Shown here one piece after another: positions 7,641 to 16,514 of a DNA stretch of 64,000 bases (within the stretch, counting starts at the first letter, position 1; every line of letters starts with the position of its first letter). The DNA comes from Streptomyces roseofulvus (GTDB lineage Bacteria > Actinomycetota > Actinomycetes > Streptomycetales > Streptomycetaceae). The notes beneath the pieces are model-generated. The model saw nothing but the letters and a program-made list of their open reading frames with translations. It did no database searches and was not told the DNA's origin. The stretch spans positions 186,001 to 250,000 of the forward strand of contig NZ_BAAAWE010000001.1 in the NCBI RefSeq assembly GCF_039534915.1, written 5' to 3'. The position numbers were made by a program, and so were the translations under genes.

Positions 7641-8560
7641 CCGCCCTGATCGTCGCGGCCTCCCTGCTCATCGGCGTCAGCCTCGGCATCCTCGGCGGCG
7701 GCGGGTCCATCCTCACCGTCCCCATCCTGGTCTACCTCGCCGGACAGGACACCAAGGAAGCCATCGCCACCTCGCTGTTCGTCGTCGGCGTCACCAGCCT
7801 CGCCGCCCTGATCCCGCACGCGCGCGCCCACCGGGTGCGGTGGCGGACAGGACTGCTCTTCGGTGCCTTCAGCATGGCCGGCGCCTACGGCGGCGGACGG
7901 CTCGCCGAGTACATCCCGGGCACCATCCTGCTCATCGCGTTCGCGCTGATGATGCTGGCCACGGCCTACGCGATGCTCCGCAAGCCGCGCCGGGACACGA
8001 GCAAGGCCCGCCCCGCCCAGCGCGACCTGCCGCTCCAGCACATCGCCGTCGAGGGCCTGGTCGTCGGCGCCGTGACCGGCCTGGTCGGCTCCGGCGGCGG
8101 GTTCCTCGTCGTCCCCGCCCTCGCCATCCTCGGCGGACTGCCCATGGGCATCGCGGTCGGCACCTCGCTCCTCGTCATCGCGATGAAGTCCTTCGCCGGA
8201 CTCGCCGGACACCTCTCCGGGGTGTCCATCGACTGGGGCGTCGCCCTGACCGTGACCGTGGCGGCGGTGATCGGCAGCCTCATCGGCGCCCGCGTCGCCG
8301 GCCGCATCCCCCAAATCGCTCTGCGCAAGGCCTTCGGCTGGTTCGTCGTCGTCATGGGCATCTTCGTCCTCGCCCAGCAGCTCGACACCGGCCTGTGGAC
8401 CCAACCGGCTACGTGGGCGGTGCTCGGCGCCGCCCTGGCAGCCGCCATAGCAGCCCGGAGCCGTCGGCCCCGACGTCCCGCGGGCCCGCACGAGGCTGTC
8501 CTCGGGCCAGGGCGCTCCACGCCGAGGGAGGGACACGAGCAGCACACCACCACGTCCTGA
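7637..8560 (+). CDS. TauE/SafE-family sulfite exporter
   Basis: A 307-residue membrane protein with about eight hydrophobic helices and the duplicated family motifs GILGGGGSILTVPILVYL near residue 15 and LVGSGGGFLVVPALAILGG near residue 150. The last 40 residues are polar and Arg-rich. TauE/SafE proteins move sulfite, sulfoacetate or related anions. Placed with a persulfide dioxygenase, the natural role is removing the sulfite that CstB makes, as in the S. aureus cst operon. It starts at GTG 7637 inside the rhodanese stop and ends 3 bases before the CstR operator. Confidence 0.92.
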   Translation: MTALIVAASLLIGVSLGILGGGGSILTVPILVYLAGQDTKEAIATSLFVVGVTSLAALIPHARAHRVRWRTGLLFGAFSMAGAYGGGRLAEYIPGTILLIAFALMMLATAYAMLRKPRRDTSKARPAQRDLPLQHIAVEGLVVGAVTGLVGSGGGFLVVPALAILGGLPMGIAVGTSLLVIAMKSFAGLAGHLSGVSIDWGVALTVTVAAVIGSLIGARVAGRIPQIALRKAFGWFVVVMGIFVLAQQLDTGLWTQPATWAVLGAALAAAIAARSRRPRRPAGPHEAVLGPGRSTPREGHEQHTTTS

Positions 8561-8872
<312 letters not shown>

Positions 8873-8882
8873 CCCTTCCTCC

Positions 8883-8907
8883 CGTCCAGCCGGAAAAAGG
8901 CCGGACG
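8883..8907. terminator. Hairpin after cstR
   Basis: CGTCC and GCC pair with GGC and GGACG around a loop of GGAAAAA, with one internal mismatch. It lies 10 bases after the cstR stop. No T-tract follows. Confidence 0.5.
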
Positions 8908-9214
8908 TCGCAACGAACCGGAGACCGACCCGCCCCCAACGACCAGCATCGGCAGAAGCGAGGAAACAGCCCGCCCGGCCGACCGGTCACAGTCGGGCTG
9001 TACCGGATCCCGGCCATGATCTCGGTGGCCGGCTCCGGTAGCGCACCTCGTGCGGGCGCACCGCGGAAGGCTGGACGGCCCGGCTCCGGCTGCGCGGGGC
9101 TGCATCCTTGTCGGTGGTGCCGCCGCGCTCGGCGGGCTCCTGCTGGAGCTCCTGCGCGACGGCGCACGGCCCGGTGGTGGCGCAGCGCGATCCCCAGGTG
9201 ATGGTCGGTGCGGC

Positions 9215-9280
9215 GGGCTGACCAACAAGATCGATCTGGCCTGTGACAGGCGAGGTCGCCCGCTCGCTTTCGTCGTGGCG
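9215..9280 (+). mobile_element. IS5-family transposase remnant
   Basis: About 21 residues read GLTNKIDLACDRRGRPLAF, close to the conserved GLTTKIHLAxDxRGRPL block just before the second catalytic region of IS5-type transposases. Nothing on either side continues the match, so this is a scar. The rest of 8908-9304 holds no gene I can support. Confidence 0.6.
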
Positions 9281-9304
9281 CTTCTGGCCTCGGGGTTCCT
9301 GGCG

Positions 9305-10375
9305 TTACCGGGGCGTCGGACGCGCTGCGGTCGTGCGCTGTCGGCTCTCGTCCGGCCGCTTCTCAGGAGCGGGAGAGGGCTCGGGCATCGTCCGGGGGAA
9401 GGCCCGTCGGTAGTCGCTCGGGGAGACGCCGACCTGCTTGAGGAAGTGGTAGCGGAGGTTGTTCGCCGTGCCGAGGCCGCTCAGCTCGCCGACCTTCTCG
9501 ATGGGCAGATCTGTCGATTCCAACAGGCTCTGGGCCCGTGCCAGGCGCTGGTTGAGGAGCCACTGCAGGGGTGTCGTCCCGGTGGCCTCCCGGAGTCGCC
9601 GGTGGAGGGTCCGCGTGCTCATCGCGGCACGCCGTGCCAGGTCCTCGACCGTCAGGGGGCGGTCCAGGCGGGCACGGGCCCAGTCCAGTACCGGCCCCAG
9701 GCTCCTGTCGTCGGCGGTGGGCACGGACAGGTCGATGAACTGCGCCTGGCCGCCCGGCCGGTGAGCGGGGACCACCATCCGGCGGGCCAGTTGGTTTGCG
9801 ATGTGCGCGCCGAGATCACGGCGTACCAGGTGGAGGCAGAGGTCGAGTCCGGCGGTGAGCCCTGCGCTGGTGAGGACGTCGCCGTCGTCCACGTACAGCA
9901 CCGAGTCGTCGACTTCCACCTTCGGGTAGCGCTCGGCGAGCTGGGCGGTGTGCATCCAGTGGGCGGTGGCGCGGCGGCCGTCGAGCAGGCCCGCCTCGGC
10001 GAGCGCGAAGGCGCCTGTGCACAGGGAGACCATGCGGGCACCCGCGTCGTGGGCGCGGCGCAAGGCAGTGATGAGTTCCGGCGGCAGCGGCCGGCCCTCG
10101 TCGACGCAGGGGTCGGGCACCGAGGGGACGATGACGGTGTCGGCGTCGACGAGGTCGTCGAGCCCGTGGCGCGTCCGCAGTGACAGACCGGTCTCGGCCG
10201 GAGAGCCGTCCTGCCCGCCCTGCCCCGTGCTGCACAGCCGCAGGTCGTACCAGGGGTCGGCCAGGTCGGGCTGCGGCTTCCCGAAGACCGTACAGGGGAT
10301 GCTCAGTTCGTAAAGGTCCCACGAGGGAAACCCGATGTCGTCGGTCACGACCAGGGCGACGGAGCCAGGATTCAT
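9305..10375 (-). CDS. GlxA-type regulator (DJ-1/PfpI plus AraC)
   Basis: A 356-residue protein. Residues 1-190 form a DJ-1/PfpI-like amidotransferase fold with the nucleophile-elbow-like MVSLCTGAFALAEAGLL. Residues about 215-320 are the AraC DNA-binding domain with two helix-turn-helix units (LTVEDLARRAAMSTRTLHRR; IEKVGELSGLGTANNLRYHF). The tail of about 30 residues is Pro/Arg-rich and disordered. It is divergent from an imine-reductase-like gene, with a 38-bp imperfect palindrome in the 128-bp gap, so that gene is the likely target. The GlxA group senses small molecules in a largely unknown way. Confidence 0.93.
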   Translation of the reverse strand: MNPGSVALVVTDDIGFPSWDLYELSIPCTVFGKPQPDLADPWYDLRLCSTGQGGQDGSPAETGLSLRTRHGLDDLVDADTVIVPSVPDPCVDEGRPLPPELITALRRAHDAGARMVSLCTGAFALAEAGLLDGRRATAHWMHTAQLAERYPKVEVDDSVLYVDDGDVLTSAGLTAGLDLCLHLVRRDLGAHIANQLARRMVVPAHRPGGQAQFIDLSVPTADDRSLGPVLDWARARLDRPLTVEDLARRAAMSTRTLHRRLREATGTTPLQWLLNQRLARAQSLLESTDLPIEKVGELSGLGTANNLRYHFLKQVGVSPSDYRRAFPRTMPEPSPAPEKRPDESRQRTTAARPTPR

Positions 10376-10400
10376 GCCTCGCAGGGTACGGCGGGAATTT

Positions 10401-10438
10401 GGTGGACACCGTCAACAGTGTCACTGTCGACGGCCACC
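10401..10438. promoter_or_regulatory. Palindrome in the GlxA / imine-reductase divergent promoter
   Basis: CCGTCAACAGTG (10409-10420) and CACTGTCGACGG (10422-10433) form an inverted repeat with one mismatch around a single T. Outer arms GGTGG (10401-10405) and CCACC (10434-10438) extend it. It is the only strong symmetry in the gap and is a candidate operator. Confidence 0.6.
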
Positions 10439-10503
10439 GTGCCCTGCGATCTTGGAGCTCACATGACCGACCGCCACAGAGCGGACGAGCAAGGAGACTT
10501 CGC

Positions 10504-11388
10504 ATGCGTTCTGACCACCCGGCAGTGACCGTGATCGGACTGGGCTCGATGGGGTCGGCGCTCGCCACCACCCTGCTGAAGCGGGGGCACGGGACCACCG
10601 TGTGGAACCGCTCGGCGGACAAGGCCCGGCCGCTGGCCGACCGGGGCGCCCGCCTGGCCGCGACGCCCGAGGAGGCGATCGCGGCGAGTCCTCTGATCAT
10701 CGCCTGCGTACTGGACTACGAGGTGCTGCACGCCGTCCTCGACCCCGTCGCCGGCTCCCTCGCGGGCAGGGTTCTCGTCAACCTCTCCTCCGGTTCCCCC
10801 GAGCAGGCCGACGAGGCAGCCGCGTGGGCCCGGTCGCACGGCGCCGACTACCTCGACGGCGCGATCATGACCACCCCGCCCGGGGTCGGCAGCCCCGAGA
10901 TGATGTTCCTGTACAGCGGTTCCGGCGCCGCCTTCGAAGCGCATCGTCCGACGCTCGGGGCGCTGGGCGACCCTCTGTACCTGGGCGCCGACCCAGGCCT
11001 GGCCTCGCTCTACGACGCCGCGCTGCTCGGCCTGATGTGGTCCACCATGACCGGCTGGCTGCACGGGACCGCGCTGGTCGGCGCAGAGAAGACACCAGCC
11101 ACGTCCTTCACCCCTGTCGCGATCCGCTGGCTCACCGCCGTGTCCGGCTTCCTGGCCACCTACGCGCCCCAGGTGGACGCCGGCCACTACCCGGGCGACG
11201 ACGCCACTATCGACGTCCAGCTCGCGACGATCGACCACCTCCTCCACGCCGCGGCCGCCCGCGGCATCGACAACGCCCTGCCCGAACTCCTCAAGTCCGC
11301 CATGGAACGAGCCAAGGCCGCGGGCCACGGCTCCGACAGCTACGCCAGCGTGATCGAGGTCCTGAAGAACCCGGCGGACCGCACATGA
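10504..11388 (+). CDS. NAD(P)-dependent imine-reductase-like oxidoreductase
   Basis: A 294-residue member of the beta-hydroxyacid dehydrogenase superfamily. The Rossmann motif VTVIGLGSMGSALA is at the N-terminus. The sequence follows the imine-reductase branch: TTVWNRSADKARPL, LVNLSSGSPEQADEAAAWA, ADYLDGAIMTTPPGVGSPE, and PGLASLYDAALLGL. The Asp of that last block sits where many imine reductases carry their proton donor, and the Lys used by hydroxyisobutyrate dehydrogenases is not seen. It would reduce cyclic imines with NADPH in the cytoplasm; the natural substrate is unknown. AAGGAG lies 7 bases before ATG 10504. It is divergent from the GlxA-type regulator. Confidence 0.88.
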   Translation: MRSDHPAVTVIGLGSMGSALATTLLKRGHGTTVWNRSADKARPLADRGARLAATPEEAIAASPLIIACVLDYEVLHAVLDPVAGSLAGRVLVNLSSGSPEQADEAAAWARSHGADYLDGAIMTTPPGVGSPEMMFLYSGSGAAFEAHRPTLGALGDPLYLGADPGLASLYDAALLGLMWSTMTGWLHGTALVGAEKTPATSFTPVAIRWLTAVSGFLATYAPQVDAGHYPGDDATIDVQLATIDHLLHAAAARGIDNALPELLKSAMERAKAAGHGSDSYASVIEVLKNPADRT

Positions 11389-11516
11389 CCGCGACACCGG
11401 CAGCCGCCCCTCACCCCGCACCGAACCCGGCGGCTCCCACTGCCACCACGCCCCAGACGGACCTTCTGGCCCCGCCCCTCAAGCGGTACAGAACCGCCAC
11501 CACCCGCTCCCCGTGA
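11385..11516 (+). CDS. Short coupled ORF, doubtful
   Basis: An ATGA overlap with the oxidoreductase stop opens a 43-residue Ala/Pro/Thr-rich frame ending at 11516. I recognise nothing in it. It may be the truncated front of a lost gene or chance. The stretch from 11517 to 11763 has no supported gene. Confidence 0.2.
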   Translation: MTATPAAAPHPAPNPAAPTATTPQTDLLAPPLKRYRTATTRSP

Positions 11517-11763
11517 ACGCACCGCACGGGATCGGCCATCCCAGGCCGGCCAACTGGACAACCGCGGCCTGCACACGATCAGCCCACTCGCCGCGATGCC
11601 CGAGGCCCTATCCTGCCGCCTCCCCCGGCGGCAGAAACGGCCGTCATCGCCGGCCGGGCAGGTGCACGGCCTGTTGGGCACGCGCCGCTGGGGCCATCGG
11701 TGCAGAGGTGGCCGGCGGAGACCTGCGTGCCGCGCCAGGCCCCGGTCACCGTGACCTGGCGGA

Positions 11764-12549
11764 GGCTACGTCGACCGCCTCGAAGCCCACGGCATCCGCC
11801 AGGTCACCATCAGCGCCCCCACCTGCACCCAGTACCGGCACAAACGCGCGCTGCTGGGGCACATCCGGGCCTACGCCGACCGGGCCGCGGCCCAGGGCGA
11901 GAAGGTCACCGCGATCATCGGCTCGGTCCGCGCCGACGAGATCACCGCCGACTGCCTGCAGGGCCTGGGCGAGCTGGGTGACTTCGGGCACCTGTTCACC
12001 GAGCTCGCCCTCGGCCGGCCCCGGATCGCCGACCCCGACACCGGGATCACCGTGCGCCGCTGGGTCCCCCGGCTCCGCGCAGGAGACCCGGCCAGGCCCG
12101 GCATCGTCACGGTGATGGCCGAAGGCGTCGTCATGATCCGACGCACCGCCTTCGACGCCGCCGGCGGCTGGCCCGGCCACTTCTGCCTCTTCCACGAAGG
12201 CATCGACCTGGCCTGGAAGCTCCGGGACCAGGGCGGCACCGGCCGCTACCTGCCGGACATCGTCGTCCACCACCCAGCGACCAACCCGGCCCGCCATGAC
12301 CGCTTCTACCGGCTCAACGCACGCAACCGCGTCTGGCTCGCCCGGCGCAACCTCCCCGCGCCCCTGATCCCCTCAACCTTGCCGCGTTCGTGCTGCTCAG
12401 CCTCTGGCGGTTCCGCCACAAGGCCGCTCTGCGCGCTATCGTCGCCGGCTTCCGGGGAAGGCATGTGCGAGAGCCAAGGGCGCCGTACGCCCATGAGCCG
12501 GCGCACGGTCGCCCGCCTCACCCGCGCTGGCCGGCCGCCGATCGTGTGA
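11764..12549 (+). pseudogene. Decayed glycosyltransferase family 2 gene, C-terminal part
   Basis: From about 12085 the frame reads VMAEGVVMIRRTAFDAAGGW, HEGIDLAWKLRD, then FYRLNARNRVWLARRNLPAP, the acceptor-side half of a GT2 enzyme. The match shifts frame near 12371 (LNLAAFVLLSLWRFRHKAAL) and back near 12460 (PMSRRTVARLTRAGRPPIV, stop 12549), so at least two indels break it. The front, 11764-12084, is open in the same frame (YVDRLEAHGIRQVTISAPTC, GEKVTAIIGSVRADEITADC) but does not look like a GT2 nucleotide-binding half. It may be an unrelated gene end joined by deletion. No start or ribosome binding site was found. Confidence 0.65.
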
Positions 12550-12577
12550 AGCCCGGCCGGAGGCAGACAAGCCAGAT

Positions 12578-13111
12578 TCACAGGAGGTCAGAAACGGCCT
12601 CCAGCGCGGCGGGCCAGGGGTAGGTGGAGGGGTCGCCCTGGCCGGGATCGTTCGGCACGAACCCTCCTTCGCCATAGACCAGGCGGACCCCGGAAGCGCG
12701 CAGCGTCTCGATCGACCGTTCCCACTGGGGGTGGGCGGTATAGGCGCTGTTGACGCACGGCATCATCGCGATCGGGATGCCTTTGCCGATTCCTTCGGCG
12801 ACCACGCCGACGAGCCATTTGTCCGTGATGCCGAGCGCGCAGGAGTTCACGGTGTTGAAGGTGGCGGGTGCGACCAGGACAGCGTCCGGCGTCGGCCATA
12901 CGTCCGGGTCCCCGGGCAGTCGGTAGTCCCACCGCACGGGCCGGCCCGTGAGCGCTGCCAGACCGTCCAGGGACGCGTGGAGCCAGCGAGCCGCCGTCGG
13001 GGTGAGCCCCAGACAGACGTCCCAGCCGGCGGCCTGCGCCTCCTCGATGACCCGGGCGATGTCGAAGACCGGAGGCGCCGCGCTGCTGAACAGGTACAAG
13101 GTCCGCGTCAT
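12578..13111 (-). CDS. Flavoprotein of the Dfp/CoaC family
   Basis: A 177-residue HFCD-type flavoprotein. It starts MTRTLYLFSSAAPPVFDIAR, has the flavin-cysteine-decarboxylase-like core PDAVLVAPATFNTVNSCALG and the stretch KGIPIAMMPCVNSAY. Family members bind FMN; the typical catalytic set of CoaC is only partly present, so the reaction is not assigned. ATG 13111 is the natural start. It follows a SLOG-family gene in the same direction after 97 bases, and the two nucleotide-binding proteins may be co-transcribed. A short variant of this protein is common in Streptomyces and uncharacterised. Confidence 0.85.
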   Translation of the reverse strand: MTRTLYLFSSAAPPVFDIARVIEEAQAAGWDVCLGLTPTAARWLHASLDGLAALTGRPVRWDYRLPGDPDVWPTPDAVLVAPATFNTVNSCALGITDKWLVGVVAEGIGKGIPIAMMPCVNSAYTAHPQWERSIETLRASGVRLVYGEGGFVPNDPGQGDPSTYPWPAALEAVSDLL

Positions 13112-13208
13112 GGGCCTATCCGATCACACGGACTCGTCCCCACACCAAGGGAGTCGGGGGCCACATCGGCCCGCTCCCATCAGAGGGCGGGCCATCGGGC
13201 AGTGCGGG

Positions 13209-13682
13209 TCAGCGGCTGGCGCCCTCGGGCCACAGCACGCGGACGGGGACGCCGGTACGTTCGGCATACGCAACGACGTCCGCCGTCCCACCGTACGCCC
13301 ACGCCGGTTTGCCGTCCCACACCGCCGACAGCTCGTCCACCAGGCCGACGAGGATCTCGGATCCGGCCTGGTGCGCCTGTGACGTGGACTGGGTCATGCC
13401 GCCCTCGGGGACGTCAGCCGCGCGGGAGAGCAGCGCGTCGTACGCGGCGTGATGCCACTCGGGCAGGTTCTCGCGGTACTCCCTGGCCGGAATGACCACC
13501 TCCAGACGACCGCCCGCATCCAGCACCGCCTCGGCGAACCAGGCATCGGGGCCGTCCGCGATACACGACACCGCGACCAGCTCGCTGGGCTCGTACGCGG
13601 CAACGGCCTCGGCCAGGAGCACGCGCACCCGCTCCTCGACCTCGGTACTCAGCCCGCGGTGCCCAGTGATCCCCACCCTCAT
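13209..13682 (-). CDS. SLOG-family nucleotide-binding protein
   Basis: A 157-residue Rossmann-like protein starting MRVGITGHRGLS, the GHRx signature of the SLOG/YspA-like group. It has a central block VSCIADGPDAWFAEAVLDAG and a C-terminal YGGTADVVAYAERTGVPVRV, a second nucleotide-contact region. Such proteins bind nucleotides or their derivatives and are often linked to stress or defence signalling. The frame extends upstream to 14039 but nothing there resembles the family. ATG 13682 overlaps by ATGA the stop of an upstream minus-strand frame ending LTVTG, suggesting a lost or unrecognised partner gene. Confidence 0.82.
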   Translation of the reverse strand: MRVGITGHRGLSTEVEERVRVLLAEAVAAYEPSELVAVSCIADGPDAWFAEAVLDAGGRLEVVIPAREYRENLPEWHHAAYDALLSRAADVPEGGMTQSTSQAHQAGSEILVGLVDELSAVWDGKPAWAYGGTADVVAYAERTGVPVRVLWPEGASR

Positions 13683-13830
13683 CCCGTCACCGTGAGGGTA
13701 CGGCGGAAGGCACGCGCCCGCTCGACGATCCGCCCGGACCGGTACTTGAGGCCGGCCTCCAGCCGCCCGCCAGCGAGGTGTGTCAGCGTGGGACTCGCTG
13801 TCCTGCTTTGCAGCGGTGCTGGCCAGTCGC
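13683..13830 (-). pseudogene. Unidentified gene end before the SLOG gene
   Basis: On the minus strand a frame reads LTHLAGGRLEAGLKYRSG then RIVERARAFRRTLTVTG and stops in an ATGA overlap with the SLOG start. The composition looks coding and the overlap is typical of an operon, but I find no start and do not recognise it. It may be the 3' end of a truncated gene. Confidence 0.3.
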
Positions 13831-13923
13831 AGGATCGACCTCCAGGGGGACGTTCCCCCGATCCCGCCGCCCCTGGCCTTGTTGGTGAGCAGGTTCATCG
13901 GCAGAGGCCGTGGGAAGCATGTT

Positions 13924-14388
13924 TCAGCGGTTGCGCGTGAAGGTGTCGAGTTCACAGCTGTCGGGGTCACCGACGTATCCGTAGAGGTATGGGGTCTCGC
14001 GACTGCCGCTGACGTAAAGACCGTCTCCGTAGTACCCACCGTTGACGTCGCTGTCCCAGTAGCCGCTGATTTTGTGGAAGGTGAAGGAGACAGGCCAGCC
14101 GGAGTCGTCAGCGGTAGTCAGCTGCCAAGTTCCGCTTCCGGTTCTGCTCTGCGGGTCACCGGTGGCTTCTTCAAGACTTGCGGGCCACCCGAGTGTGGTG
14201 AACGTCCGGTCGTTGCTGAGAGTCAAGCGTCCGACAGCGCTTTGATAGGTGCCGACCAGATCCTGCGTGCTGATTCCCCCCGGCCGCTGACCCGCCCCTG
14301 GGCATGGGGAGTAGCGGCCGCAGCCAGTCGCGCTGGCCGATGCCGCCAGGATCAGCGTGCATGCCATACCGAACAGTCTTCGGTTCAT
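13924..14388 (-). CDS. Secreted lipoprotein, unknown function
   Basis: A 154-residue protein with a lipoprotein signal: MNRRLF, a hydrophobic core ACTLILAASASA, and Cys23 in ATGCGRY as the lipid anchor. The lipobox lacks the usual Leu at -3, so it is weak. The mature part has a small beta-rich domain (LVGTYQSAVGRLTLSNDRTF, SGTWQLTTADDSGWPVSF, GGYYGDGLYVSGSRETPYLY), the alternating pattern of a lipocalin-like or avidin-like barrel; that fold is a guess. GC is lower than in the neighbours. Start ATG 14388. Confidence 0.75.
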   Translation of the reverse strand: MNRRLFGMACTLILAASASATGCGRYSPCPGAGQRPGGISTQDLVGTYQSAVGRLTLSNDRTFTTLGWPASLEEATGDPQSRTGSGTWQLTTADDSGWPVSFTFHKISGYWDSDVNGGYYGDGLYVSGSRETPYLYGYVGDPDSCELDTFTRNR

Positions 14389-14631
14389 ATCCCGCCCCCA
14401 CCCAAGAGACTTATCTCGTTGCAGTCTCCCAGTGAGCCTCTCGGGCCCTGCGCGGGTCTCGCTTGTCGAGAGCTTGAATACGCGCCGAGAGCGATAGCTT
14501 CAGCCGTCGCTCTCACCACGAGGTCGCTCTCGTCAGGCCGCGGCCGCTTTGCGCTTGGCTGTGGTGCTGGCGAGACGGAAGGACAAATCCCGCCCGGGCC
14601 CGTGGTCCCGCTCGCATACGATGCGCCCGTG

Positions 14632-14713
14632 GTCTCCGTCGTCTAGCGGCCGAGGACACCGGTCTCCGGTTCGCCCGGAATCGGAAACCCGGGTTCGAAT
14701 CCCGGTGGCGACC
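14632..14713 (+). tRNA. tRNA-Glu-like element, probably a pseudo-tRNA
   Basis: An 82-base cloverleaf-like sequence. The acceptor GTCTCCG pairs with TGGCGAC with one mismatch and one wobble. The D arm is GTCT/GGAC with AGCGGCCGA in the loop, as in Streptomyces tRNA-Glu. The T arm CCGGG-TTCGAAT-CCCGG is perfect. The anticodon stem CCGGT/ATCGG closes a 16-base loop instead of 7, and that loop itself can fold as CCGG/CCGG. A working anticodon cannot be read. It may be a decayed tRNA, an indel-damaged tRNA, or an element attachment remnant. Confidence 0.5.
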
Positions 14714-14913
14714 ACCTCCCTCCCCCGATGGCGCGGGGTCGCGTGCGATCACACGACAGGGCTGCATAGCCTGGGGGCCTGTAGGTTCCAGTTCCGTGTC
14801 ATGCGGCGCCGCCGTGACCTGCGGTTCTATCCGGCGTCTCACGCCGCATCATCCGTCGGCTGTATCAGGTCCGTGTCATTTCCCGGGCTCTCGTGTTCGC
14901 TGCAAGCCCCGGC

Positions 14914-15163
14914 TCAGCACCAGACGGTGATCACGTCGGCCTGCCGTACCACCGAGGAACCCTGCGCGTTGAAGGACACGGTCCACGGCTTCTTGTCTGA
15001 ACGGGTGGGCGAGCCGCCGCCTCTTCCGACGGGCCAGCCGTCTGCGGTCGCGAAAAGCAGGTTGCCCACGAACATCCCGAGCGTCTTCGCCGACGAGCGC
15101 CTGCGGGACTACGGACAGGTTGATCAGCCCATAATTGCAGTCAGTGCCGAGCGACCGGCACAT
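14914..15163 (-). pseudogene. Possible frameshifted small gene
   Basis: On the minus strand MCRSLGTDCNYGLINLSVVP is followed, one frame over, by AKTLGMFVGNLLFATADGWP and PWTVSFNAQGSSVVRQADV up to a stop at 14914. Both parts look coding, and joining them needs one indel near 15085. I do not recognise the product. The call is weak. From 14714 to 14913 I see nothing else. Confidence 0.3.
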
Positions 15164-15204
15164 CGCACTCACCTCGGGTGCACTCACCGCGATCGGAGAG
15201 CACC

Positions 15205-16446
15205 GTGAAGAACAGGGCGTTGTGGCGTGTAGTTGACAACGAGAGTGGTAGCCAGTCCATCGTCAGCACGCCCTCCGAGGCGGTCGCGTTTGTCAATAGC
15301 CGGTTCGACACCGATGACGACGTCGAGCCGTTCAGCATCACCGAGGTCGGTCCTCTCCTTCCGAAGCCGCTCGGGGTCATCACCGCATGGGCCGCCGAGA
15401 AGGACGGCGAGCGAACCGACGGGCGTACTGCCCCGATCACCATCAGGCCGGTTGTGACGGACAACGCCAGCGAGTGCGATGACGTCGTGGTCTGGGGCGA
15501 CGTGTACGTCTCCTGGGACCACGACATGTACGCCGTCGAGGGGCCGGACGGCTCCGAGTACAGCGAGGCTTACAGCGCGACCAAGTTGATCGCGATCCTC
15601 GACGAGTACGCCGGCGACTACGAGTACGCGCCTGAAGGGCCCGACAGTCACAGGTGGCCAAGACCGGAAGAGTTGATCACCTACGGTGCCCAGGAGTGCG
15701 CCAAGCGGTTCGGGCACCTCGACGACGACGCCCTGTTGTGGCTCGCTGCCACCCGCATCACGCTCGCCGTGTGGCGCAACACACCCGTCGAGAACTGGCA
15801 TGCCGGGAAGAGTCCGCTGCACGACGGCACGATGATGCGGATCAACACGGCAACCACCCGACTCGTGCGCTCGATGCTGTCGTTCGACCATGTCGACTGG
15901 ATCGGTCTCGGTCTCGCGATCGTCAACCCGTCCCGGGTGCTGCCGACCGGGCAGTCCGTGCTCGAGCTCGGGCTGGCCTGCCACAACCCTGACGACCCGG
16001 CGCACGACGTTGATCCGCGAGAAGAACTCGCGGAGATGGCGCAGGTCGCGATCTCATGGGGGCGAAGGTACTGCCTTCACGAGAAGGAGTTCGGCCTGCG
16101 AACCCTGATCGAATCCTTCGGTGCGTCCGACAACGGCTGCTTCGGAGCACCGAGTTGGGGGCGCATCGTCGATCGGTTCCTTACGGCTGTCGACGACCGG
16201 GAGAATGCGCACTGGCGCATGCGCCAAGACGAGCCTTGGTTCGACGAGTGGTTCACCAACCGGCCGGCCGACATCGCGGACACCACGGAATTCCGTCGGC
16301 TGCTTCTTGCCGGGCCTGACTTGCTTTCCGAGGAGGCCGCCGAATGGTGCGTGGATGGTGCCATCGGCTACGTCTGCCAGGACGACCACGCGAACGACTG
16401 CCGGCGGTGCGGTATCCCGCTGGCAACGGAGACTCCAGACGAGTGA
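15205..16446 (+). CDS. Hypothetical protein, 413 residues
   Basis: A soluble acidic protein with no signal peptide, no membrane helix and no domain I recognise. GTG 15205 has GGAGAG about 5 bases upstream; another GTG at 15178 is in frame. The N-terminal 45 residues (VKNRALWRVVDNESGSQSIV, VNSRFDTDDDVEPFSI) look like a small alpha/beta unit. The middle is rich in Trp and Asp (WPRPEELITYGAQECAKRFG, LWLAATRITLAVWRNTP). The C-terminus has four Cys/His-like positions in CQDDHANDCRRCGIP, a possible metal site. GC is lower than in flanking genes. It lies between the tRNA-like element and an IS110 remnant, so it may be acquired cargo. Confidence 0.75.
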   Translation: MKNRALWRVVDNESGSQSIVSTPSEAVAFVNSRFDTDDDVEPFSITEVGPLLPKPLGVITAWAAEKDGERTDGRTAPITIRPVVTDNASECDDVVVWGDVYVSWDHDMYAVEGPDGSEYSEAYSATKLIAILDEYAGDYEYAPEGPDSHRWPRPEELITYGAQECAKRFGHLDDDALLWLAATRITLAVWRNTPVENWHAGKSPLHDGTMMRINTATTRLVRSMLSFDHVDWIGLGLAIVNPSRVLPTGQSVLELGLACHNPDDPAHDVDPREELAEMAQVAISWGRRYCLHEKEFGLRTLIESFGASDNGCFGAPSWGRIVDRFLTAVDDRENAHWRMRQDEPWFDEWFTNRPADIADTTEFRRLLLAGPDLLSEEAAEWCVDGAIGYVCQDDHANDCRRCGIPLATETPDE

Positions 16447-16514
16447 ACGTGGGCAGTCTCCTCCGCGAGCGCTACGTTCGCGTCCGCGTGAAAGGTCCAC
16501 GCCGGACCTGAGGC

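Noticed and set aside
13683..14039. N-terminal extension of the SLOG protein
   Set aside because: Nothing in it resembles the family and the GHR signature starts right after Met at 13682.
14632..14713. Functional tRNA-Glu
   Set aside because: The anticodon loop has 16 bases and no readable anticodon.
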